From NCBI GenBank assembly GCA_013361525.1, contig JABFXY010000099.1:1-64000 (forward strand): a DNA stretch of 64,000 bases. Reading direction: 5' to 3'. The stretch comes from Polyangiaceae bacterium. Its GTDB lineage: Bacteria; Myxococcota_A; Polyangia; Polyangiales; Polyangiaceae. Shown piece after piece: positions 25,657-33,755 of the stretch. Numbering within the stretch: the stretch's first letter is position 1; the number at the start of each line of letters is the position of its first letter. A program made the translations under genes and the position numbers. The notes below the pieces were generated by a model that had not been told where the DNA came from, did no database searches, and was given only the letters and a program-made list of their open reading frames with translations.

Positions 25657-26958
25657 ATGAGGCTCGGACATCTTCTGACGGTCGCCCGCGCAGCGCTCTC
25701 CACCGGCGTCTTCGCCTGCGCCGCCCTCGTGGTCGATTACCAGAAGCCCGGTGACCCGGCGTTCTGTGCCGTCGACTCCGCCTGCATGAAGGTGCGGCGC
25801 AGCGAGGTCGGGCTGGGGATCGCCGAGTGGATCGCAGACAACATCAGCCCCGGCCTCACGCTGCCGCATGTCGCGCTGTTTCTCTTCTTGATCGTGATGG
25901 CGGTCACGTTCTTCCTGAAGACGAAGCTGCACGCGTATTCCCTCGCGGCGATGTGCGGCCTCGGCGCGGCGTTCGCCGGCTACCTCATCGTCGCGCAAGC
26001 GAAGCTCGGCTCGTTCTGTCCTTGGTGCATGGTCGTCGACGCGGCGATGCTCGTCGCCGGCGCCGCTGCGATCGCGCTCGCGGTGTTCGTCGCGGGCACG
26101 AAGGGCGGCATGTTCGACGATCTCGACGAGTCGCTTCAGCGTGCGACCGACACCCCCACCACGATCGCGTGGGGCATCGCCGGGACGATCCTCACGGCGC
26201 TGCCGTTCATCTTCTCCAAGTATCCTGTCGTCCCCGAAAACGGCGCCCTCCCCGGCCCGATCGCCGCCCTCCAACAGCCCGGCAAGACCGTCGTCGTCAC
26301 GTTCACCGACTTCGAGTGTCCGCACTGTCGCAAGCTGCACAAGGACACGCACGCAGCCTTCGAACAACGCGGCGCGATCATCCACCGTTTCATGGTGCCG
26401 CTGCCGTTCCACCCCGGCGCGATGCCCGCTGCGCTCGGTTATCTCTGCTCGCCCGAGGACAAACGCGAACAGGTCGCCGACGAGCTCTACACGACCGATC
26501 CCGAGAACCTCTCCTACGAGGGCGTCGTCAAGATCGTCGCCAAACACACCGGCGGCGAAGAGGGCCCGATCATCGATTGCTTCAACGCCGACGACACGAA
26601 GAAGAAGGTCGAGGCCGACTCGAATCTCTTCGACGAGGTCGGCGCACAAGGTCTCCCGACGACGTGGGTCGGCGGCACGCGCGTCATCGGCTCGCGCGGC
26701 GACGTGGTGGTGGGCCTCCTCGAGCGCAACGCAGAGCCGCCGGCGATTCAGCTCCCGCTCTGGCTGATGATCGCGCTCGGCGCCGTGACGCTCGCAGGCG
26801 TCGTCGTATGGACGGAGCGCAGGCCCACCGAGTCGCGAGCCGACACGCGGACGCCCGACAACGAGGACAAGACGGACGACGACAAGACGGACGCGGACAA
26901 GACGGACGACGACAAAGACGACAAGAGCGACGACTCCTCCGAGAAGGAACGCGCGTGA
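25657..26958 (+). CDS. VKOR-DsbA-like thioredoxin fusion protein
   Basis: Residues 1-180 are a vitamin K epoxide reductase-like four-to-five-helix membrane domain with loop cysteines C37/C43 (FCAVDSAC) and the quinone-side pair FCPWC (C121/C124). After a further helix comes a thioredoxin-fold domain with the DsbA-type CPHC active site (C221-C224) and cis-proline segment GLPTTWVGG. Together these make a self-contained disulfide-forming system that passes electrons to quinone. Unusually, a final transmembrane helix (LWLMIALGAVTLAGVVVW) follows the thioredoxin domain, then a charged repeat tail of DKTDDDKTDADK type. It precedes adenosine deaminase by 37 bases. Confidence 0.9.
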   Translation: MRLGHLLTVARAALSTGVFACAALVVDYQKPGDPAFCAVDSACMKVRRSEVGLGIAEWIADNISPGLTLPHVALFLFLIVMAVTFFLKTKLHAYSLAAMCGLGAAFAGYLIVAQAKLGSFCPWCMVVDAAMLVAGAAAIALAVFVAGTKGGMFDDLDESLQRATDTPTTIAWGIAGTILTALPFIFSKYPVVPENGALPGPIAALQQPGKTVVVTFTDFECPHCRKLHKDTHAAFEQRGAIIHRFMVPLPFHPGAMPAALGYLCSPEDKREQVADELYTTDPENLSYEGVVKIVAKHTGGEEGPIIDCFNADDTKKKVEADSNLFDEVGAQGLPTTWVGGTRVIGSRGDVVVGLLERNAEPPAIQLPLWLMIALGAVTLAGVVVWTERRPTESRADTRTPDNEDKTDDDKTDADKTDDDKDDKSDDSSEKERA

Positions 26959-26995
26959 CCGCGCGCGCACGATCGGACACGATGACGGGATCAAC

Positions 26996-28213
26996 ATGAA
27001 CGAACATCCGCGCGACGAGAGCGAAGAAGAGGAAGAAACGGCCGGCGAAGACGCAGAGGCACTCGTTCGGCGCGGCACGCGTGACGGGTCGCCCGCCCTG
27101 CCCCTCTCGTTCTTCGAGCAGCTGCCGAAGACGGATCTGCACGTCCACCTCGACGGCAGCCTGCGTCTTTCGACGATCCTCGACCTCGCGCGCGAGTACA
27201 AAGTCGAGCTCCCCTCCACGAAGCCGGAGGAGCTCGCGAAGGCGATGAATCTCGGCCAAAACTGCGGCTCCCTCGTCGAGTACCTGAAGGCGTTCAGCGT
27301 CACGCTCGCCGTGCTCCAGCACCGCGACGCGCTCTACCGCGTCGCCTACGAGCTCGCCGAAGACTGCGCCAAAGAGAACGTCCGATACATGGAGGTTCGG
27401 TACGCGCCGATGCTCCACACGCAGCTCGGAATGCGCCTGACGAGCGTCGTCGAGGCCGTCCTCTCCGGTCTGCGCCAAGCGCAGGAGGATTACGGCATCG
27501 AGTCGAACCTCATCATCTGCGGCATCCGTAACGTCTCGGCGTCGTCCTCGCTCGAGATGGCGGAGCTCTGCGTCGCGTACAAAGGCCGCGGCGTCGTCGG
27601 CTTCGATCTCGCCGGCGCGGAGTACGACCACCCGGCGAAGCACCATCGCCAGGCGTTCCAGCTCGTCCGTGACAACAACATCAACGTGACGATCCACGCC
27701 GGCGAGGCCTACGGCCCGGAGTCGATCGCCCAGGCGATCCACGTCTGCGGCGCGCACCGCATCGGTCACGGCTGCCGCCTTCGAGAGAACGGCGATCTGT
27801 TGCATTACATCTGCGACCACCGCATCCCGCTCGAGTGCTGCCCGTCGTCGAACGTGCAGACGGGCGCGGTGCCCAGCCTCGCCGCGCACCCGCTCAAGCT
27901 CTACTTCGATCTGGGTCTCCGCGTGACGGTGAACACCGACAACCGGCTCGTCACCGACACCACCGTCTCGAAAGAGCTATGGCTGTGCCACACGGAGCTC
28001 GGCATGCCGCTCAGCGACATCAAGTCGATCATCCTCGCCGGCCTGAAGAGCTCGTTTTTGCCCTTCCACATCAAGCAGGCGTACCTGCGGCAGGTCTCGC
28101 AAGATCTCAACCGCTTCAAGGACGACGGGCAGATCATTGCGCCGACGCCGCCCTCGAGCTCGCGCCCCGGCGCGCGCAGCAAGCGTCAGGGCGTTTCGCA
28201 GTCTCTCAGCTGA
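26996..28213 (+). CDS. add: Adenosine deaminase family protein
   Basis: This 405-residue protein belongs to the metal-dependent adenosine/AMP deaminase family, which converts adenosine to inosine. Motifs seen are the zinc ligands HVHLDGS (49 on), the catalytic HAGEAYGPE (about 235), IGHGCRL, and NTDNRLV, where many family members have S-x-D-D. Because of the NTDN form, deoxyadenosine, adenine or a modified nucleoside cannot be excluded as substrate. An acidic, probably unstructured 35-residue N-terminus (ESEEEEETAGEDAE) and a Ser/Arg tail flank the TIM barrel. It is probably cotranscribed with the VKOR fusion gene; a long hairpin lies just after its stop. Confidence 0.9.
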   Translation: MNEHPRDESEEEEETAGEDAEALVRRGTRDGSPALPLSFFEQLPKTDLHVHLDGSLRLSTILDLAREYKVELPSTKPEELAKAMNLGQNCGSLVEYLKAFSVTLAVLQHRDALYRVAYELAEDCAKENVRYMEVRYAPMLHTQLGMRLTSVVEAVLSGLRQAQEDYGIESNLIICGIRNVSASSSLEMAELCVAYKGRGVVGFDLAGAEYDHPAKHHRQAFQLVRDNNINVTIHAGEAYGPESIAQAIHVCGAHRIGHGCRLRENGDLLHYICDHRIPLECCPSSNVQTGAVPSLAAHPLKLYFDLGLRVTVNTDNRLVTDTTVSKELWLCHTELGMPLSDIKSIILAGLKSSFLPFHIKQAYLRQVSQDLNRFKDDGQIIAPTPPSSSRPGARSKRQGVSQSLS

Positions 28214-28246
28214 GACAGGGGCCTCAGCTGATTCAAGACTCAGAGG

Positions 28247-28351
28247 GGTCGCCAAGGGCGCCAAGAGAAGATCGAGGAAGAGGAGGGGAGGATTTGGGGT
28301 CATTCCCAAAACCTCCTCTGTCTCTTTGTGCCTTTGGCGCTCTTGGCGACC
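28247..28351. repeat. 105-nt imperfect hairpin between convergent genes
   Basis: The outer arm GGTCGCCAAGGGCGCCAA (from 28247) pairs with TTGGCGCTCTTGGCGACC (to 28351) with one mismatch. The inner arm GAGGATTTGGGG pairs with CCCAAAACCTC around loop TCATT. It lies between the stop codons of adenosine deaminase and the GST gene. It could end transcription from both sides. Its purine/pyrimidine-striped inner part and SSR-like outer arm look like a dispersed repeat, but only one copy is in the window. Confidence 0.65.
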
Positions 28352-28367
28352 TTCTCTGGCAAAGAGC

Positions 28368-28985
28368 TCAGCTCTTTTCGGCCTCGACGGCCGCGCGTAC
28401 CGATGGGCGCGCGGCGATGCGCTCCGCGTACGCGGCGATCGGGGCGGGCAGCTCGGCGCGCACGAAGGTTCGATACGCGACGAGCGCGTAATAGGCATAC
28501 GCGTCGGCGATCGTGAAACCGCGCTCGTCGAAGAACGGCTTGTCGCCGAGGTCCTCGGCGAGGAGCGCAATGCGCGTGTCGAGACGTGCCTTGGCCCAGG
28601 CTTTCGCCTCCTCTCCGGGGTTCGGCATGATCGTGAACGGCGCAAACGCCTTGTGCAGCTCGGTCGCGATGAACTGGATTCGTTCGTCGAAGCGCAGGCG
28701 GGACGGATCGTCGCGCGGCGGTGCGAGGCGCGCCTCGGGGTACAGGTCCGCGAGGTGCTGGAGAATGATGGCCGTCTCGGTCAAAACCGTTCCGTCCGCG
28801 AGGCGGAGGGCCGGGACGTAGCCCTTCGGCGTCACGCGCGCGAGATCGTCGCCCGCGGCCGTCTTCCTCGTGCGCAGATCGACGCGGACCAGGTCGACCG
28901 GCGCGGCGGCCTCGCGAAGCGCGATGTGGACGGCGAACGAGCAGGTGCCCTTGGCCCAATAGAGCGTCAGCGGTGATTTCGTCAT
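28368..28985 (-). CDS. Glutathione S-transferase family protein
   Basis: The 205-residue product has a thioredoxin-like N-terminal domain (LTLYWAKGTCSFAVHIALREA, then the cis-proline segment KGYVPALRL and substrate-contacting LTETAIILQHLAD) and an all-helical C-terminal domain with the capping motif FTIADAYAYYAL. This is the layout of beta/nu-type bacterial GSTs, with a cysteine (GTCSFAVH) in the place of the catalytic residue, as in the beta class. It should conjugate or reduce electrophiles with glutathione. It is divergent from a LysR regulator 66 bases away, with inverted repeats between, so LysR control is likely. Confidence 0.92.
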   Translation of the reverse strand: MTKSPLTLYWAKGTCSFAVHIALREAAAPVDLVRVDLRTRKTAAGDDLARVTPKGYVPALRLADGTVLTETAIILQHLADLYPEARLAPPRDDPSRLRFDERIQFIATELHKAFAPFTIMPNPGEEAKAWAKARLDTRIALLAEDLGDKPFFDERGFTIADAYAYYALVAYRTFVRAELPAPIAAYAERIAARPSVRAAVEAEKS

Positions 28986-29000
28986 GCTCGCAAACGTAGA

Positions 29001-29047
29001 CAACCGTTCGGGTTGAACAATCGCCGGCCATTGATCAATCTGTTCAA
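29001..29047. promoter_or_regulatory. LysR-type operator region between GST and LysR genes
   Basis: Three symmetric elements fit in 47 bases: CAACC/GGTTG (29001-29015), TTGAACA (29013-29019) inverted as TGTTCAA (29041-29047), and the central palindrome TTGATCAA (29031-29038). LysR proteins bind dyads containing T-N11-A near divergent promoters, and this is the whole gap between the two starts. Confidence 0.6.
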
Positions 29048-29051
29048 TGAG

Positions 29052-30032
29052 ATGAACAGAGCCGACTTCTCCGCCATCGAGACCTTCGTCCGCGTCGCGG
29101 AGGCAGGCAGCTTCCGCCGCGCGTCGGTCGTGCTGTCGGCGCCCGCGTCGACCGTCAGCGTGCACGTGACCCGGCTCGAGGAACGCCTCGGCACCAAGCT
29201 GCTCGAGCGCACCACCCGCCGCGTATCGCTGACCGACGAGGGCCGGCGCTTCTACGAGCAGGTGCGCATCGGCCTCGAGGCCGTCATCGAGGCCGAGCGA
29301 TCCATCGCGAGCGGCGCCGGCGACAACCGCGGACGGCTGCGCGTCGCCGCGCCGGTCGAGTGGGGACAGACCGTCCTCGGGCGCGTCTTCGACGTGTACG
29401 TGCAATCGTTTCCCGAGGTCGAGCTGGAGGTCATCCTCTCCGAGGACGCGAGCGATCCGCTGCGCGACGGATTCGATCTCGTCGTGCAGACCGAGCCTCC
29501 GTCGAGCACGTCGCTCACCGCGAAGAAGCTCGGCAAGCCCATGGCCTATCGCCTCCTCGCGAGCCCCGCGTATCTATCGAAGAACGCCCCGCCGGAGCAC
29601 CCTCGCGACCTCGCGCGACATGCGTGCATCGTGATGGGCACGCGGAGCGCGCAGGCGCGATGGCAGCTCGGCGCGCGCGCTTCGTTCGTGCATCGCCACA
29701 CGACCGCGAACAGCTGGACGCTCTGCCGAGACCTCGCCGTCGCGGGCCGAGGCATCGCAAAGCTCCCGGATTACCTTGGTGCCCCGGCTCTCGCGGAGGG
29801 CAGCCTCGCGGAGGTGCTCGACGCATTTCGCCCGCCGCCCGAGCAGCTCTATGCCGTTTATGCGAAGAACCGTCATGCGCCCGCGCGCCTGCGCGGATTC
29901 GTCGCGGCATTGAGCGAACATCTATCGGTATGGCCGGGCTGCCTTTTCAAACGGCCCGCGACGGATCCCACGCGTAGCCACGCGACCGGATCGATTGGAG
30001 CCGGGAGCCGGCGCGCCCGAGCTTCTTCCTGA
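29052..30032 (+). CDS. LysR-family transcriptional regulator
   Basis: The N-terminal 60 residues form the LysR winged helix-turn-helix (FSAIETFVRVAEAGSFRRAS, STVSVHVTRLEERLGTKLLERTTRR), followed by the periplasmic-binding-like effector domain (GRLRVAAPVEWGQTVL, GFDLVVQTEP, HACIVMG). It probably controls the divergent GST gene in response to an electrophile or aromatic compound. ATG 29052 is chosen since the helix-turn-helix starts right after; TTG 29013 in the same frame lies within the operator. At 326 residues it is about 25 longer than usual. The Ser/Arg-rich tail is read from DNA that overlaps the convergent response regulator gene by 86 bases. Confidence 0.92.
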   Translation: MNRADFSAIETFVRVAEAGSFRRASVVLSAPASTVSVHVTRLEERLGTKLLERTTRRVSLTDEGRRFYEQVRIGLEAVIEAERSIASGAGDNRGRLRVAAPVEWGQTVLGRVFDVYVQSFPEVELEVILSEDASDPLRDGFDLVVQTEPPSSTSLTAKKLGKPMAYRLLASPAYLSKNAPPEHPRDLARHACIVMGTRSAQARWQLGARASFVHRHTTANSWTLCRDLAVAGRGIAKLPDYLGAPALAEGSLAEVLDAFRPPPEQLYAVYAKNRHAPARLRGFVAALSEHLSVWPGCLFKRPATDPTRSHATGSIGAGSRRARASS

Positions 30033-30744
30033 GGCGTGTCACAACGAGCTGCAGCGCGTTGTCGCTGTCATCCTGCGCCGGCCGCGCGAGTGTCTCGACG
30101 AGCGCGGCGCGTGGCACGACCTCACCCGCACGCGCGGCAAGCAGGCTCAAGACCGCGAACTCGCTACGGGTGAGATCGATCGCAAAGCCGTCGACACGCG
30201 CGGTTCGCGTCACCTCGCAAATCCGGAGCGACCCGGCCTCGATGACGCTGCGAGCGCGCTCGTTCTGGGCCCGGCGCACGAGCGCTTCCGAACGCGCGAT
30301 GAGCACGCGACCATCCATCGCCCCCTTGGAGACGAAATCGTCGGCGCCGGCATCGAAGGCATCCACGATGGCCTCGGGCTCGGTGCGGCCCGTCAACATC
30401 AACACAGGGGTGCGCACGCGCCAGCGACGAAGGTGCCTAATAATGGATACGCCATCCAGATCCGGTATCCACCAGTCCAGTACGACCAGATCGAAACAAC
30501 CACCGACGGCGAGATCGAGCGCCGCCACCCCGGACGTGCACTCGACGGCTCTGTGACCGTGTCGTTCGTACAGGCGGCGCAGCGAACCGAGCAAAAGCGG
30601 CTCGTCGTCTGCCAAGAGCACGTTGAGCGCACGGACGGACGATGGCTGCGCGCGCACGCCTCCCGGCGCGCCGATTTGCGGCATTCCCACGTGAGAGCCC
30701 CCTCCCGACGCGGAGCCTACACCAGCCTCTCCGCCCTCCGCCAC
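29947..30744 (-). CDS. OmpR/PhoB-family response regulator
   Basis: After a ~38-residue Gly/Ala-rich lead comes a receiver domain (NVLLADDEPLLLGSLRRLYE; phospho-acceptor aspartate in VVLDWWIPDLDG; threonine in VLMLTGR; lysine in DFVSKGA) and a C-terminal winged helix (LTRSEFAVLSLLAARAGEVVPR, DNALQLVVTRLRKKLG, SIRSRGYAWD). The usual KPF after the receiver lysine is KGA, a mild variation. GTG 30744 is the longest start; a start about 20 codons later (MPQIGAPGG) is also possible. No kinase is adjacent. The divergent neighbour is the HExxH protein, with a short palindrome just upstream of this start. Confidence 0.9.
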   Translation of the reverse strand: MAEGGEAGVGSASGGGSHVGMPQIGAPGGVRAQPSSVRALNVLLADDEPLLLGSLRRLYERHGHRAVECTSGVAALDLAVGGCFDLVVLDWWIPDLDGVSIIRHLRRWRVRTPVLMLTGRTEPEAIVDAFDAGADDFVSKGAMDGRVLIARSEALVRRAQNERARSVIEAGSLRICEVTRTARVDGFAIDLTRSEFAVLSLLAARAGEVVPRAALVETLARPAQDDSDNALQLVVTRLRKKLGRAGSRLQSIRSRGYAWDPSRAV

Positions 30745-30759
30745 CTGTCATCGTGACAG
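30745..30759. promoter_or_regulatory. Palindrome CTGTCA-N3-TGACAG upstream of response regulator
   Basis: The 15-base perfect inverted repeat directly abuts the response regulator's first codon on one side and is about 100 bases from the HExxH gene on the other. It could be an autoregulatory site. A second repeat, CGGCAGGC/GCCTGCCG (30809-30833), lies nearer the HExxH gene, just before its GGAGGGGAGG ribosome-binding region. Confidence 0.4.
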
Positions 30760-30856
30760 CGAACTTCATGCTAGCCGAACCGCGGGATTCGTAGCCTTCC
30801 GCGCTCGCCGGCAGGCTCACGAACCGCCTGCCGCGCGGAGGGGAGGAAGACATCGT

Positions 30857-33691
30857 ATGGACCCGATCGTTCAAACTGATGAGCGTGGCATCCCGCGGTA
30901 CGTGACGTTTCCGACAGGCGCCCCGATGGATACGCTCGGCGAGCGAGCACCCCAGGCCGTCGCCAATGCGTTCCTCGAGCAGAACGCGAAGCTCCTGGCC
31001 ATTGCGCCCGACACGCTGAGGTCGCTCCCGCTTTCGCCGTCGCGATTGCCGGAAGAAGAGCTCGCGGGCCTTCGCGTCGATGCCGAAGACCGCATCATGG
31101 ATTCGATCCGCGTCGGGTATTCGCAGACGTACTTCGGGCTCCCCGTCGTCGGCGCCGGCGTCAGCGTCACGATGCGGGACCAACCGCGAACCATTCTGGC
31201 GGCGACGTCGACGATCCATCACGACATCAAAGTCGACAAACCTTCTCCGGACGCAATCAAGCGGCTCCAAGCGACGATGAGCCGCTCACCGACCGGGAAG
31301 TTGTCGATGCGCGACGTCGGCCTCCTCCCACCGGAAGACGGCCTCGACGAAGCGCAGCGTGACATGCAGATCAACGCGACCCGGCTCGTCATCTTCCAAT
31401 TCGACGCCGTCCGCCGCCAGGGCGACCAGCACACGCACAAGGGCAATGGGTCGCAAGAGCCTTCGCCCCCGACGATGCCACTGCCGCCGCTTCCCGAGGG
31501 AATCGCTGACGGAAAACACTACGTCGCACTGGAGATTCACTTCGCGGCGACGACCCCGCCGTGGGGACGGTTGAATTGGCGCGCCTACGTCGACATCGCC
31601 TCCGGTGCGGTGCTCCAGCTCCGACCGCTGGTCGATCATGCAATGGGCACGGTCTTCCTTCGCGATCCGATCACGAAGGGCAGCGGGCAGCCCTCGAGCG
31701 CGAGCAACCTGCTGCTCAATCCGCTGCGCGACTCGGTCGCGCTACAGGGGCTGACGGCGCCCGTGTCCGGCTCACAGGCGCTGACGGGTGAGTTCGTCAC
31801 CGTCGTCGACGCCGTCCTACCGACCGTGCCCGTGCCGGCTACGACGTCACCCTTCAATTTCTCGTTCGACGCGCGCACGAACGATTTCGCCGCGACGAAT
31901 ACATACTTCCAATGCGATCGCTTCTTCCGGCTCGTTCGCGATTTGGGTTTCAACGTCGCCACCTATTTCAATGGCACGACGTTCCCGGTTCGGGCCGACC
32001 ATCGAGGCTTCGGCGGCAGCGGCACGACAATCAATGCGCGCTGCCCCGGCAATGGGACCGGCGTCGGGATCGGGACGTTGGAGTTCGCGCTCGCGGATCT
32101 CAGCGATACGGCAAACCCCATGAGCATCGCAGCGGATTGGCGTGTCGTCCTCCACGAGCTCGGCGGACACGGGATCCTCTGGGACCACGTCAGCTCCCCG
32201 AACTTCGGATTTGCACACAGCGCCGGCGACAGCTTCGCCGCGATCCTCAACGATCCCGCGACGAGCGCGCCGGATCGATTCGTGACCTTCCCGTGGGTCA
32301 ACATCGGACGACGCCACGACCGGACCCCGGCCTCGGGGTGGGGTTGGGGCGGCGCGAACGATGTCGGCGGCTACAACAGCGAGCAGGTCCTGTGCACGAC
32401 GCTGTTCCGCGTCTATCGCTCGATCGGCGGTGATTCGTCGTCGCTGCAACGACGCGAATTCGCCGCGCGAACCGCGGCATATCTCATCTTGCGTGCGGTG
32501 AGCCAGCTGACGCCGGCGACCAATCCCGGGAATGCCCTCGGCTTCGAGCAGCAGCTCGAGGTCGCGGACGCAGGCGTGTGGAATTCGACGAGCCCCGCGG
32601 AGACGCACGCGGGCGGCGCGTATTGGAAGGTGATTCGCTGGGCCTTCGAGAAGCAGGGACTCTTCAAGGCGCCCGGCGCGCCGTCGACCGCGGAGGGCGC
32701 GCCTCCCCCCGTCGATGTGTACATCGACGACGGCCGGCACGGCGAATACACGTTCCAGCCGAACCATTGGAGTTGCACCGATATTTGGAATCGCCGCACG
32801 CCCGGCGCCGGGGGTGGCGCACACGAGGAGCCGGTCATCGGGCAGACCAACTATGCCTACGTGCGCATCAAGAACCGAGGGTCCCAAGCGGCGACGAACG
32901 TCGTCGTCAAAGGCTTCCATTGTTTGCCGGGCATCGGCCTCGTTTACCCCGACGATTGGGCGCCGATGACGACGCCTCAGCTCAGCGCGCCCAACATCGC
33001 GGCGAACGACTCGACGGGTGTCATCGTCGGGCCATTCGAGTGGACGCCGTCGCAGGTGGGCCACGAGTGCATATTCTTCAGCGTCAGCACGCCGAGTGAC
33101 GTGAGCAACATCGAGGGTCGAATCACAGGCTCCATTCCCGAATGGCGCCTCGTCCCCCACGACAACAACATCGCTCAGCGAAACGTTCACCCGGTCGAGC
33201 CGTCGCTGACGAACGAAGATCTACAGCAGCGACGCTTCTGGCTGCGCAATCCATTCGACAAGAACACGCGAATCACCATGCATGCCGAGCTGCCCGCGTT
33301 CCTTCGCGAGCGGGGCTGGCGGCTCACGTTCGTCTCGCCGGGCGGCGAAAAATTCGGGATGCAGGCGGGCGCACTGAAGGAGATTCGTCTCGGCGTCGTC
33401 GCAGGCAAACCGATCGATCGCGCGATGCTGCCCAAAGCGGCGAGCGAGCGCACCATCGTCGTCACCGCCGAGGCGGACGGCATTCCGCTCGGCGGGATGA
33501 GCTACGTCCTCGATCCCGAATACGTGAATCCAAATCGCGGACCCATCGACAGGCGGGACGGCGACGACCCGCACAGGGGCTCACGCGATATGGGCGACAT
33601 CTTGAGGTGCCTGAAGGTCGACCCCAAAGACATCGAGCGCGCGGAGGTACGCAGCGTCCTCGTCGAGATCACGTTCAAGAAGAACTGCTGA
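30857..33691 (+). CDS. Large HExxH metallopeptidase-like protein
   Basis: This 944-residue protein starts with a region like the fungalysin/thermolysin propeptide (RVDAEDRIMDSIRVGYSQTYFGLPVVGAGVSVTM). The central catalytic-type motif is HELGGHGILWDHV (about 433 on), and SAGDSFAAIL follows about 25 residues later, where a gluzincin would supply its third ligand. C-terminal parts look like beta-sandwich domains (YAYVRIKNRGSQAATNVVVKG). The odd point is the N-terminus: MDPIVQTDERG has no signal peptide, although the propeptide and beta domains suggest secretion. Export by a non-Sec route, an unrecognised upstream start, or intracellular action are open. The ribosome-binding site GGAGGGGAGG is strong. 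A near-perfect terminator hairpin follows the stop. Confidence 0.7.
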   Translation: MDPIVQTDERGIPRYVTFPTGAPMDTLGERAPQAVANAFLEQNAKLLAIAPDTLRSLPLSPSRLPEEELAGLRVDAEDRIMDSIRVGYSQTYFGLPVVGAGVSVTMRDQPRTILAATSTIHHDIKVDKPSPDAIKRLQATMSRSPTGKLSMRDVGLLPPEDGLDEAQRDMQINATRLVIFQFDAVRRQGDQHTHKGNGSQEPSPPTMPLPPLPEGIADGKHYVALEIHFAATTPPWGRLNWRAYVDIASGAVLQLRPLVDHAMGTVFLRDPITKGSGQPSSASNLLLNPLRDSVALQGLTAPVSGSQALTGEFVTVVDAVLPTVPVPATTSPFNFSFDARTNDFAATNTYFQCDRFFRLVRDLGFNVATYFNGTTFPVRADHRGFGGSGTTINARCPGNGTGVGIGTLEFALADLSDTANPMSIAADWRVVLHELGGHGILWDHVSSPNFGFAHSAGDSFAAILNDPATSAPDRFVTFPWVNIGRRHDRTPASGWGWGGANDVGGYNSEQVLCTTLFRVYRSIGGDSSSLQRREFAARTAAYLILRAVSQLTPATNPGNALGFEQQLEVADAGVWNSTSPAETHAGGAYWKVIRWAFEKQGLFKAPGAPSTAEGAPPPVDVYIDDGRHGEYTFQPNHWSCTDIWNRRTPGAGGGAHEEPVIGQTNYAYVRIKNRGSQAATNVVVKGFHCLPGIGLVYPDDWAPMTTPQLSAPNIAANDSTGVIVGPFEWTPSQVGHECIFFSVSTPSDVSNIEGRITGSIPEWRLVPHDNNIAQRNVHPVEPSLTNEDLQQRRFWLRNPFDKNTRITMHAELPAFLRERGWRLTFVSPGGEKFGMQAGALKEIRLGVVAGKPIDRAMLPKAASERTIVVTAEADGIPLGGMSYVLDPEYVNPNRGPIDRRDGDDPHRGSRDMGDILRCLKVDPKDIERAEVRSVLVEITFKKNC

Positions 33692-33702
33692 CAAAATGGT
33701 AG

Positions 33703-33734
33703 GGTGCCGCATCGATTGAAATCGATGCGGCACC
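33703..33734. terminator. Strong 14-bp hairpin between convergent genes
   Basis: GGTGCCGCATCGAT pairs exactly with ATCGATGCGGCACC around loop TGAA. It sits 12 bases after the HExxH gene stop and 22 before the stop of the SH3-repeat gene, so it can serve both. There is no long T run on the plus side; the minus side has an A/T-poor flank too, so it may act as an RNA-stabilising end as much as an intrinsic terminator. Confidence 0.75.
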
Positions 33735-33755
33735 ACCTGCCGTTGCAACAACCTA

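Noticed and set aside
22980..25754. A 924-codon plus-strand open frame opposite RNase R
   Set aside because: It is antisense to a gene with full RNase R motifs. Its translation is Arg/Asp/Leu-rich without any domain, as expected for a shadow in GC-rich DNA.
26869..26931. Tandem GACAAGACGGAC-like repeats
   Set aside because: They encode the charged tail of the VKOR fusion in frame, so they are a coding low-complexity tract and not a CRISPR or satellite.
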